Below, in pieces: positions 1-6,314 of a stretch of DNA of 14,949 bases (positions within the stretch are counted from its first letter, which is position 1; each line of letters begins with the position of its first letter). The position numbers and the translations under genes are program-made. The notes below the pieces were generated by a model. The model did not search any database, was not told where the DNA came from, and saw only the letters and a list, made by a program, of their open reading frames with translations. Source of the stretch: Eudoraea sp. (GTDB taxonomy: Bacteria > Bacteroidota > Bacteroidia > Flavobacteriales > Flavobacteriaceae); the NCBI GenBank assembly GCA_013042125.1, contig JABDQS010000011.1, forward strand, positions 1 through 14,949. The letters are read 5' to 3'.

Positions 1-2
1 AA

Positions 3-41
3 CAAGAAGAGAGTATTGAACTTTTGAATTTTGAGGCATAA
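3..41 (+). CDS. 3' end of an unidentified rightward gene (partial)
   Basis: The first bases hold an open frame of twelve codons (reading QEESIELLNFEA) that ends in TAA at 39-41. A hairpin terminator begins directly after this stop, which is the arrangement expected for the tail of a real gene running in from the left. Too little is visible to recognise a family. It would be convergent with the PUR-domain gene that follows. It could also be chance, since a short open frame at a window edge proves little; the position of the terminator is the main support. Confidence 0.35.
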   Translation, partial: QEESIELLNFEA

Positions 42-67
42 AAAAAGACCTTACTTAAAGGTCTTTT
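40..67. terminator. Bidirectional hairpin terminator between convergent genes
   Basis: A perfect 10-bp inverted repeat (AAAAGACCTT at 43-52, AAGGTCTTTT at 58-67) encloses a 5-base loop. Read on the minus strand the hairpin runs into seven consecutive Ts, a good intrinsic terminator for the PUR-domain gene. On the plus strand the right arm itself ends in four Ts, so it can also serve the gene ending at 41. Confidence 0.75.
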
Positions 68-91
68 ATATGATCGTGTACATATGACTTT

Positions 92-463
92 CTATATATC
101 ATCAAAATCAACATCTGTAAAATTGTCCAGGGGTTTGTCAGCTTTTGGAGACTCCACTTCTTCTTTCTTAAAGTCTTTTTGATGCCTTTCTGAAATTACT
201 TCCTGACCTTTTTCAGCAATGATGTAATCCATCATTTCCCCCACATTCTCCCTGAAAGCCTGAAAATCTTCTTTGTAGAGGTAAATCTTGTGCTTTTTGT
301 AATGAAATGATCCATCATCATGGGTGAATTTCTTACTTTCTGTGATTGTCAGATAATAATCACCAGCTTTTGTACTTCTAACGTCGAAAAAGTAGGTTCT
401 TCTTCCGGCCCTTAAAACTTTTGAGAAAATTTCCTCCTGATCCATTAAATCTTTATCGCCCAT
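92..463 (-). CDS. PUR family DNA/RNA-binding protein (DUF3276)
   Basis: A 123-aa protein matching the small Bacteroidota PUR-alpha-like family (DUF3276). In other organisms PUR-alpha relatives bind purine-rich single-stranded DNA or RNA; the role of the bacterial proteins is poorly known. The single PUR repeat covers about residues 10-85: an N-terminal beta segment (KVLRAGRRTYFFDV), a middle with KKFTHDDGSFHYKKHKIYLY, and a helix with AFRENVGEMMDYII. A charged linker follows, then an acidic tail ending DVDFDDI. There is no signal peptide, so it should be cytoplasmic. The ATG at 463 is used here; an in-frame ATG six codons later (445) is a possible alternative. It lies 74 bp downstream of the ABC exporter gene on the same strand and may be partly read through from it, since I see no clear promoter of its own. 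A hairpin terminator follows its stop. Confidence 0.88.
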   Translation of the reverse strand: MGDKDLMDQEEIFSKVLRAGRRTYFFDVRSTKAGDYYLTITESKKFTHDDGSFHYKKHKIYLYKEDFQAFRENVGEMMDYIIAEKGQEVISERHQKDFKKEEVESPKADKPLDNFTDVDFDDI

Positions 464-537
464 GTGGTATATGCTAGTAAAAGTTAGTTATAAAGTCCTC
501 AAAAATGTAAAAAAAAACCTAATTCAGCAACAATTTT

Positions 538-2292
538 CTAGTTTTCTTTCTCAGACAATTGATGCGCATAAAGGTCCTTGTAGTAGCCTTCCTGGTTCAC
601 CAACAGATCATGCGTGCCCTGTTGAATAATCTCTCCCTGATCCATGACAATGATCTTATCTGCGTTCTTTGCAGAAGATACCCTATGACTCACAATGATT
701 GTAGTTCGGTTTCTGGACGCTTTTTTCAGGTTGTTTAAAATGGCCTCCTCTGTCTCGGTATCCACTGCGGACAGGCAATCGTCAAAGAGATAAATATCCG
801 GATCCTTTATTAAGGCTCTGGCAATAGAAACCCGTTGTTTTTGTCCGCCACTAAGGGTGATCCCTCGCTCTCCGAGTACCGTATCATACTTTTTAGAAAA
901 ACCCATGATATTCTTATGAACTACCGCTTTTTTTGCCACTTCAATGATCTCTTCCCGGGTGGCTGTCTCTTTCCCAAACCGGATATTGTTTGAAATAGAG
1001 TCGGAAAACAGGAATGCGTCTTGTGGCACAGCACCAATGGAACTGCGTAAGCTTTCCAGATTAAGCTTCTTAATAGGTGTGCCGTCTATCCTGATCTCAC
1101 CAGAGTTAACATCATATAGCCGGGCTACAAGGTCGAGGATGGTTGATTTGCCAGATCCGGTCTTACCTAAAATGGCTACGGTTTGCCCTGACTCAATGTT
1201 AAAAGAAATGCCTTTAAGCGCAGTAATATTTGTGTCCTCATAGGTAAATGTTACTTTGTCGAATGTTATTTGACCTTTAATGGGGGTCTCCACAAGAACC
1301 TCATTCTTAATATCAGGTTGTTCCTTTAGAAATTCATTGATCCGTTTTTGAGAGGCCTCTGCCCGCTGAACAAGTGAGGTGAGCCATCCCACAATAGCTA
1401 CCGGCCAGGTGAGCATATTCACATAGAGGATAAATTCGGCAATAGTACCGATAGAATCAATACGGCCATTGATGTACTCTTTACCACCAATATATATCAC
1501 AAAGATATTGCTGATCCCTATCAACAAGATCATAAGCGGAAAGAACCATGCATCAACTTTGGCCAGGTCCATGCTTCTATTTTTCCCTTCGATCGCCAGT
1601 GAGCTTCCCTCTGCATTGATCTTAGGTTCCAGAGTATAAGCTTTGATCACAGAGATCCCTGAAAAAGTTTCTTGGGCGAAGGTAGATAGGGTGGATAAGA
1701 ATTCCTGTACCCTGGTACTTCGTTTATGAATGATCTTACTTATCATATAGATCAGCACAGATAGAATTGGCAGCGGTAATAGGGCATAGAAAGCAATCGT
1801 TGGGGCCTTGATAAACATGAGGGGAATAAGACAAACAAAAAGCGTTAAGGTTTGCATCCCATACATTATAGCCGGACCTGCGTAAAGACGTACCTGGCTG
1901 ACGTCTTCACTTATGCGATTCATCAGATCCCCGGTGCGGTTCCTCTTATAAAAACTGAGGTTCAATAACTGGTAGTGATCAAAAACCTCATTTTTAAGAT
2001 CGTATTCTATATAACGAGACACATTGATAATGGTTTGTCTCATCAGAAAGGTAAAGAATCCGGAAAGTAAGGCTGCCCCAATGATTATGAGGATATATTC
2101 CAGAAGTAATGATCTTGCCTCGGGTTCTGGTGTAAGGCCTCCCAGGTATTTTTCAACTACTTCAATGGAGTTCTTGACATATGATGGCATAACCAGTTGA
2201 AAGACCCTGGCAATAATGGTAATGATGATTCCCAGGAATAATTTGAACCAGTATTTTTTGAAGTATTTATTGAGGTGTTTTAGTTCTTTCAT
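538..2292 (-). CDS. ABC exporter half-transporter (fused membrane and ATPase domains)
   Basis: A 584-aa MsbA/BmrC-type ABC exporter subunit in the inner membrane; the substrate cannot be told from sequence. Residues 1-310 are the six-helix transmembrane domain, and the rest is the ATPase domain. Visible motifs are Walker A GKTGSGKS (376-383), Q-loop Gln424, signature LSGGQ (480-484), Walker B YLFDD (501-505), D-loop SAVD (508-511) and H-loop His536. The residue after the Walker B Asp is Asp505, where active exporters carry the catalytic Glu. This is the pattern of the degenerate half of heterodimeric exporters such as BmrC, so a partner subunit encoded elsewhere is possible. The frame stays open to a GTG at 2346, but that codon lies upstream of the promoter's -7 box (2329-2336). 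The start is therefore the ATG at 2292 (MKELKHLNKYF) or, less likely, the ATG at 2310. The gene is divergent from nusB, and its stop lies 74 bp before the PUR gene. Confidence 0.92.
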   Translation of the reverse strand: MKELKHLNKYFKKYWFKLFLGIIITIIARVFQLVMPSYVKNSIEVVEKYLGGLTPEPEARSLLLEYILIIIGAALLSGFFTFLMRQTIINVSRYIEYDLKNEVFDHYQLLNLSFYKRNRTGDLMNRISEDVSQVRLYAGPAIMYGMQTLTLFVCLIPLMFIKAPTIAFYALLPLPILSVLIYMISKIIHKRSTRVQEFLSTLSTFAQETFSGISVIKAYTLEPKINAEGSSLAIEGKNRSMDLAKVDAWFFPLMILLIGISNIFVIYIGGKEYINGRIDSIGTIAEFILYVNMLTWPVAIVGWLTSLVQRAEASQKRINEFLKEQPDIKNEVLVETPIKGQITFDKVTFTYEDTNITALKGISFNIESGQTVAILGKTGSGKSTILDLVARLYDVNSGEIRIDGTPIKKLNLESLRSSIGAVPQDAFLFSDSISNNIRFGKETATREEIIEVAKKAVVHKNIMGFSKKYDTVLGERGITLSGGQKQRVSIARALIKDPDIYLFDDCLSAVDTETEEAILNNLKKASRNRTTIIVSHRVSSAKNADKIIVMDQGEIIQQGTHDLLVNQEGYYKDLYAHQLSEKEN

Positions 2293-2328
2293 ATTCCGTA
2301 GTTGCTTCATGCAGATTTCGCAACAGCG

Positions 2329-2357
2329 CAAAGATAGCAGATTCACTAGAAAACAAA
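2329..2357 (-). promoter_or_regulatory. Bacteroidota-type promoter of the ABC exporter gene
   Basis: On the minus strand the sequence reads TTTG (2357-2354), 17 bases, then TATCTTTG (2336-2329). This matches the flavobacterial housekeeping pattern of a -33 TTG/TTTG and a -7 TAnnTTTG. Transcription should start around 2320-2324, giving a leader of about 30 bases to the ATG at 2292. It also rules out the upstream GTG at 2346 as start for this transcript. Confidence 0.7.
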
Positions 2358-2416
2358 TGTTATAAAAGGCTTAAGATAATCCATCGACACAAGTGTGTTC
2401 ATATGGAAGATATTGT

Positions 2417-2424
2417 TATTTTTG
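2417..2424 (+). promoter_or_regulatory. -7 promoter box of the nusB operon
   Basis: TATTTTTG matches TAnnTTTG exactly and lies 38 bases before the nusB ATG. An imperfect -33 (TGTG at 2394-2397) sits 19 bases upstream. It is back to back with the ABC exporter promoter in the same intergenic space. Confidence 0.55.
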
Positions 2425-2462
2425 CCGAGCGATTACAGATTATTGACTAAAGTTCTTTAAAC

Positions 2463-3410
2463 ATGCTTACGAGAAGGCAACTACGAGTGAAGGTTATGCA
2501 GTGTATTTATGCGTTCACTCAATCCAAGGATGATTCCCTTGATAAACAGGAAAAATTCCTTAAAGTAAGTGTGGACAATACCTACACCCTCTATCTTTTA
2601 ATGTTGAGTCTTTTGAGAGAGCTGCATACCATGGCCGAAAATCATGTACTGCAGGATACCAAAAAGTACCTTGCCTCTGTAACAGATAGTTTTCCGGACA
2701 AGGAGAAATTCATCAGGAATCAATTACTACAACAAATAGTGAACAATCCCTCCCTTACCAATGAATTGAAGATAAGAAAAATAAAGGGCTGGTATCTGAA
2801 TGAAGATTATGTAAAGATCATTTACAAGGAAATAGCAGAAAGTCGTATTTACAAGACTTATATGACTCAGGAGGGGAATTCTTACGGGGAAGACAAAAAT
2901 CTGATCATTGATCTTTTCAGAGAGGTTATAGCTCCCAATGAAAAATTATATGAATTCTTTGAAGATGATAAGCTTACATGGGTAGACGATATTCCGTTGG
3001 TTAATACTTTTCTCCTCAAACAATTTAAGGGTATAAAACAAGATCAGCCACCTTCATTCTTTCTCCCTAAGCTTTTAAAAGACGATCAGGATATGGAATT
3101 TGCCAAAAAGTTATTGGCAAAGACCCTCCAGAATAATGCTGTGCTGGAAGATGAGATCCAAGGAAAAACACCCAACTGGGATAAAGATCGCATTGCGGAT
3201 ATTGATGCCATTTTATTAAAAATGGCCATTTGCGAACTTTTGAATTTCCCTTCAATTCCGGAACGGGTATCCATCAACGAATATTTGGAGATAGCTAAGG
3301 AATACTCAACTCCAAAAAGCAGCATATTTATCAATGGTATTTTAGACAAATTGGTCAGGGAGTACAAAACAGAAGGAAAACTTAAAAAAACTGGGAGAGG
3401 ACTACTGTAA
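2463..3410 (+). CDS. nusB: Transcription antitermination factor NusB (long Bacteroidota form)
   Basis: NusB binds boxA RNA together with ribosomal protein S10 (NusE) and helps RNA polymerase read through rRNA operons without stopping. The protein is 315 aa, about twice the 130-150 aa of Escherichia coli NusB, which is normal for Bacteroidota. The N-terminus (MLTRRQLRVKVMQCIYAF) has the family's usual basic RNA-binding helix. The conserved NusB core is at the C-terminus, about residues 240-305: DRIADIDAILLKMAICELL, then RVSINEYLEIAKEYS, then SSIFINGILDKLV. The middle (about 60-235) is a Bacteroidota-specific insertion, rich in charged residues, whose role is unknown. The ATG start at 2463 follows a TATTTTTG promoter box. 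The gene leads a group with the DUF1573 gene (45 bp downstream) and yajC. It is a cytoplasmic protein. Confidence 0.95.
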   Translation: MLTRRQLRVKVMQCIYAFTQSKDDSLDKQEKFLKVSVDNTYTLYLLMLSLLRELHTMAENHVLQDTKKYLASVTDSFPDKEKFIRNQLLQQIVNNPSLTNELKIRKIKGWYLNEDYVKIIYKEIAESRIYKTYMTQEGNSYGEDKNLIIDLFREVIAPNEKLYEFFEDDKLTWVDDIPLVNTFLLKQFKGIKQDQPPSFFLPKLLKDDQDMEFAKKLLAKTLQNNAVLEDEIQGKTPNWDKDRIADIDAILLKMAICELLNFPSIPERVSINEYLEIAKEYSTPKSSIFINGILDKLVREYKTEGKLKKTGRGLL

Positions 3411-3422
3411 GCAAATATTCCT

Positions 3423-3430
3423 TAATTTTG
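3423..3430 (+). promoter_or_regulatory. -7 promoter box of the DUF1573 gene
   Basis: TAATTTTG matches TAnnTTTG exactly, 25 bases before the ATG at 3456, in the 45-bp gap after nusB. No good -33 is seen at the usual distance. It suggests the DUF1573-yajC pair can be transcribed apart from nusB. Confidence 0.45.
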
Positions 3431-3455
3431 CACCAAATTAATAAAATCTACTTGT

Positions 3456-3938
3456 ATGAAAAGAATATTCATTGCTTTTGGGATCTTATCAATGATAGGA
3501 TTTGTTTCCTGTAAAGAAAAAGCCTCGAACAAAATTGAAACCGCTAACGTAGAAGTAGCCGCAGAAAGAGATGCTGCAGCGAAAAATCTACCTGTAATGA
3601 CCTTTGACAAGGCCGAGCACGACTTCGGAACTATTGCGCAAGGGACCCCACAGGAAACGATCTTTACATTTACGAATACCGGAAACGCTCCACTGATCAT
3701 TACCAACGCAACTAGTAGTTGTGGCTGTACAGTACCAGAATATCCTAAGAACACGCCTATTGCCCCAGGAGAGACCGGGGAGATGTTGGTAAAGTTCAAT
3801 GGTTCCGGACAGAATCAGGTTACCAAGACCATCACAGTTTCTGCCAACACAGCAAAAGGATCGGAATTATTGCGAATTAAAGCTTTCGTAAATCCCAAAG
3901 TTGCAGCTCCTGCATCGGCGATGGGTCCGGTAAAATAA
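3456..3938 (+). CDS. DUF1573 domain lipoprotein
   Basis: A 160-aa predicted lipoprotein of unknown function. A short signal peptide ends in a lipobox-like FVSC with Cys19 as the lipidated residue; the residues after it (KEKAS) are charged, which in Bacteroidota sometimes marks lipoproteins sent to the outer leaflet, though the match is weak. The DUF1573 domain, an immunoglobulin-like (ASH/PapD-type) beta sandwich, spans about residues 45-150. It shows the family hallmarks HDFGTI (about 52-57), FTNTGNAPL, SSCGCTVPEYP and IAPGETGE. The two cysteines in SCGC are conserved in the family. The position between nusB and yajC is a recurring flavobacterial gene order. It has its own TAATTTTG promoter box and is followed 22 bp later by yajC with no terminator between, so the two are likely co-transcribed. 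Confidence 0.9.
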   Translation: MKRIFIAFGILSMIGFVSCKEKASNKIETANVEVAAERDAAAKNLPVMTFDKAEHDFGTIAQGTPQETIFTFTNTGNAPLIITNATSSCGCTVPEYPKNTPIAPGETGEMLVKFNGSGQNQVTKTITVSANTAKGSELLRIKAFVNPKVAAPASAMGPVK

Positions 3939-3960
3939 TTTTTAATATACAGATAATACT

Positions 3961-4245
3961 ATGGGTGATATAGGACAATTCCTCCCAATGATATTGATTT
4001 TTGCTGTGGCGTATTTTTTTATGATACGACCTCAAATGAAACGTCAGAAGGATGAAAAGAAATTTGCAGCAGCTTTAAAAAAGGGCGACAAAATAGTCAC
4101 TAAAAGCGGTCTTCACGGAAAGATAGTTGCATTGAATGACAAAGACCTATCCTGCGTAATTGAAACCATGGCAGGTAGATTAAAGTTCGATCGTTCAGCC
4201 ATTTCTATGGAAATGAGTAACAAATTGTCGGCGCCTGAAAAATAA
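3961..4245 (+). CDS. yajC: Preprotein translocase accessory subunit YajC
   Basis: A 94-aa inner-membrane protein that associates with SecDF and the SecYEG translocon during protein export. It has the expected shape: a single N-terminal membrane helix (about residues 6-22, LPMILIFAVAYFFMI), the conserved RPQMKRQKDEKK just after it, and a small cytoplasmic domain with LKKGDKIVTKSGLHGKI and a C-terminal amphipathic part. The length is normal for the family. The ATG lies 22 bp after the DUF1573 stop. The only promoter-like sequence in the gap is TAATTTTT overlapping that stop, one base off consensus, so read-through from upstream is the simplest view. In relatives the group often continues into YbbR-domain and coaE genes; here it ends at a strong terminator instead. 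Confidence 0.95.
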   Translation: MGDIGQFLPMILIFAVAYFFMIRPQMKRQKDEKKFAAALKKGDKIVTKSGLHGKIVALNDKDLSCVIETMAGRLKFDRSAISMEMSNKLSAPEK

Positions 4246-4269
4246 AAATGCATACGCTTTTAAAGCAGA

Positions 4270-4303
4270 AACACCGATAGCGTTTAGCTTTCGGTGTTTT
4301 TTT
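4270..4303 (+). terminator. Intrinsic terminator after yajC
   Basis: A 12-bp stem with one mismatch (AACACCGATAGC at 4270-4281, GCTTTCGGTGTT at 4287-4298) encloses a 5-base loop and runs into a seven-T tract (4297-4303). It closes the nusB-DUF1573-yajC group. On the opposite strand the hairpin lacks a long T tract, so it would be a weaker stop for the convergent YdeI-family gene. Confidence 0.85.
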
Positions 4304-4328
4304 ATATCAACAGGCTTTTAAGGAAGCA

Positions 4329-4922
4329 TCAGCGGTATTTATCATTAAAACCGTGGCCCTCAAGTATCATTGGAATAATTTTTTTGAGTCGCGTTTGTTT
4401 GGTCTTCTCCTGTTTAGCGGTGGCTATATACTCACAGTATTCACGTTGTTTGTATGGTGCTAACGATTTGAAAGAGGCTGAAAGGGCAGCATTTTTAGTA
4501 ATGGCTTCTTTTAATTCCGGCGGAATAATAGTCTTCTTCGTTCTTTCCGGGATCCATTCTAAACCATTCTTTTGATTTTCTATGGCCTCCTTAATGTACG
4601 ACAGTACCTTTTGAGTGGGGATCTCCTGTACAGACTGAAACTTCCAATGACGCATAGCTTTGGTTTTTCCCTCCTGGGCATTTTCCAACACCTTCTCCGG
4701 ATCTTTTAGATAGCAGCCATTATAGAACCAAAGGCCAAAATAGGATTTAAAGGCTATGATCCCCAAAACGTTCTTGTTGTTTATGGTATAGACGGGAGCA
4801 CCCCATTTTAAAGTTTCCTCAAGATCTGTTTGAAGCGCCAGTTCCCGCAGTTTAGCAAGACCTTCCTTATAAGGTCCTTCTTTTGCGTAAAAGACTTCTA
4901 ATTTTGAGGCTAATTTTGCCAT
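4329..4922 (-). CDS. YdeI/OmpD-associated family protein (DUF1801-like N-terminus)
   Basis: A 197-aa cytoplasmic protein with no signal peptide or membrane helix. The N-terminal half is DUF1801-like (LKWGAPVYTINNKNVLGI, then FKSYFGLWFYNGCYL). The C-terminal half matches the YdeI/OmpD-associated tail: IIPPELKEAI, then a helical, lysine-rich end (YCEYIATAKQEKTKQTRLKK). The biochemical function is unknown; some members are annotated as bacteriocin-protection proteins on thin evidence. The frame is open to a TTG at 4955 that would overlap pepT by 28 bp. The ATG at 4922 is preferred because it follows the pepT stop (4928-4930) after five bases and fits the family's usual start. The tight spacing implies one transcript and probable translational coupling with pepT. 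I see no functional link between the two. Confidence 0.82.
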   Translation of the reverse strand: MAKLASKLEVFYAKEGPYKEGLAKLRELALQTDLEETLKWGAPVYTINNKNVLGIIAFKSYFGLWFYNGCYLKDPEKVLENAQEGKTKAMRHWKFQSVQEIPTQKVLSYIKEAIENQKNGLEWIPERTKKTIIPPELKEAITKNAALSASFKSLAPYKQREYCEYIATAKQEKTKQTRLKKIIPMILEGHGFNDKYR

Positions 4923-4927
4923 ACCTT

Positions 4928-6154
4928 CTAGAATTTCTTTGCTGTAAGTTCGCAAATTTTCACGATAACGTCAACTGCTTTTTCCATGCTTTCTACAGGA
5001 ACATATTCATATTTTCCATGAAAATTATGACCGCCGGCAAAAATATTTGGACATGGTAATCCCTTATAACTCAATTGAGAACCGTCTGTTCCTCCTCTTA
5101 TTGGTTTAATTATTGGGGGTATTCCCAACACTTCCATGGCCTCTTTGGCTATTTCCACAATATGGATCACAGGCTCTACCTTTTCACGCATATTGAAATA
5201 CTGATCCTTGATCTCTAAGTCAATACAGTTGGCATGTTTGTCGTTCAATTCTGCAACCAATTCCTCAATGAACTGTTTTCTTGCTAAAAAGGCCTTTTGG
5301 TCATGATCTCTTATGATCAACTCTATTGAGGCATTTTCAATGGTGCCTGTTAGGTTATGAATATGATAAAATCCTTCTCTGCCGGATGTATGTTCCGGTA
5401 CTTCTTGCTTTGGGAACCTGCCAGCCAGTTCAGTAATGATCCCAATAGCGTTGACCATCTTATTTTTTGCATAGCCCGGATGTACGCTTTTTCCAAGGGC
5501 CGTGATCCTGGCACTGGCCGCATTGAAATTTTCATATTCCAGTTCTCCAACCTGACTTCCATCCATAGTATAGGCCCAATCGGCATTAAATTTCTCGACA
5601 TCAAAATGGTGGGCACCTCTTCCAATCTCTTCATCAGGGGTAAAACCTATACGGATCTTTCCGTGCTTTATTTCCGGGTGGGCTATCAGGTGCTCCATAG
5701 CTGTAACGATCTCTGTGATCCCCGCCTTGTCATCTGCTCCCAGGAGAGTTGTGCCATCCGTTACGATAAGTGTTTGTCCTTTGTAGAGCAATAGATCTTC
5801 GAAATAATCCGGGGATAGACGAACATCTTCTTCCTTATTCAATAAGATCTCTTTGCCGTCGTAGTTTTCAATGATCCTGGGGTTCACATTGGTGGCAGTA
5901 AAATCTGGGGAGGTATCATAATGGGAGATAAAACCAATAGTAGGCACTTCTTTTTCGACATTGGAAGGGAGGGTGGCCATGATATATCCCTTTTCATCCA
6001 TGGTGACTTCTTGCAGTCCAATAGCGCTTAATTCTTCAAACAATTGCCTGGCAAGAATCCACTGCTTCTCGGTACTGGGTGTAGTTTTAGAATGGGGATC
6101 ACTCTGGGTGTCAACTGAAACATATCGAAGGAAACGGGAAATAATAGGATGCAT
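4928..6154 (-). CDS. pepT: Peptidase T (tripeptide aminopeptidase, M20B)
   Basis: A cytoplasmic zinc enzyme that removes the N-terminal residue of tripeptides. At 408 aa it is the standard PepT length. All metal and catalytic residues of the M20B family are visible in order: His78 and Asp80 in ISHYDTS, Asp141 in GADDKAG, the catalytic and ligand pair Glu175-Glu176 in [10 protein letters not shown], Asp198 in TMDGS, and His379 in [10 protein letters not shown]. The dimerisation insert lies between about residues 205 and 320. [11 protein letters not shown] (352-362) is the typical substrate-carboxylate loop. The ATG at 6154 is followed by the normal family N-terminus (residues 1-15). A TACATTTG promoter box lies 14 bases upstream, giving a very short leader. 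It is first in a two-gene unit with the YdeI-family gene and probably feeds amino acids from imported peptides into metabolism. Confidence 0.96.
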   Translation of the reverse strand: MHPIISRFLRYVSVDTQSDPHSKTTPSTEKQWILARQLFEELSAIGLQEVTMDEKGYIMATLPSNVEKEVPTIGFISHYDTSPDFTATNVNPRIIENYDGKEILLNKEEDVRLSPDYFEDLLLYKGQTLIVTDGTTLLGADDKAGITEIVTAMEHLIAHPEIKHGKIRIGFTPDEEIGRGAHHFDVEKFNADWAYTMDGSQVGELEYENFNAASARITALGKSVHPGYAKNKMVNAIGIITELAGRFPKQEVPEHTSGREGFYHIHNLTGTIENASIELIIRDHDQKAFLARKQFIEELVAELNDKHANCIDLEIKDQYFNMREKVEPVIHIVEIAKEAMEVLGIPPIIKPIRGGTDGSQLSYKGLPCPNIFAGGHNFHGKYEYVPVESMEKAVDVIVKICELTAKKF

Positions 6155-6168
6155 ATAGTCATTTTAAG

Positions 6169-6199
6169 CAAATGTAATGTTTCGGGAAGAAGGCTCAAA
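6169..6199 (-). promoter_or_regulatory. Bacteroidota-type promoter of pepT
   Basis: On the minus strand the sequence reads TTTG (6199-6196), 19 bases, then TACATTTG (6176-6169), an exact TAnnTTTG with a good -33 spacing. Transcription should start near 6160-6164, leaving fewer than ten untranslated bases before the ATG at 6154. Confidence 0.65.
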
Positions 6200-6314
6200 T
6201 ACCAAATGCCAAGATTTGTGCGTAAAAATCTGTGGTACAAATAAATAGGAATTTGGCAATGACTTGAATCAGATTTCATTACCTTATTAGACCAATAACT
6301 CTAATTCTCAAATT

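Noticed and set aside
490..537. Nine-T run on the minus strand after the ABC exporter stop, as a possible terminator
   Set aside because: The only stem I can draw before it is short and interrupted, with AATT as its core; too weak to call.
4294..4575. Plus-strand open frame of 93 codons over the YdeI-family gene
   Set aside because: It begins within the yajC terminator's right arm and lies antisense to a gene with clear family motifs; it is a shadow frame.
5357..5794. Plus-strand open frame of 145 codons inside pepT
   Set aside because: Antisense to the well-conserved peptidase core, with no recognisable motif or promoter.
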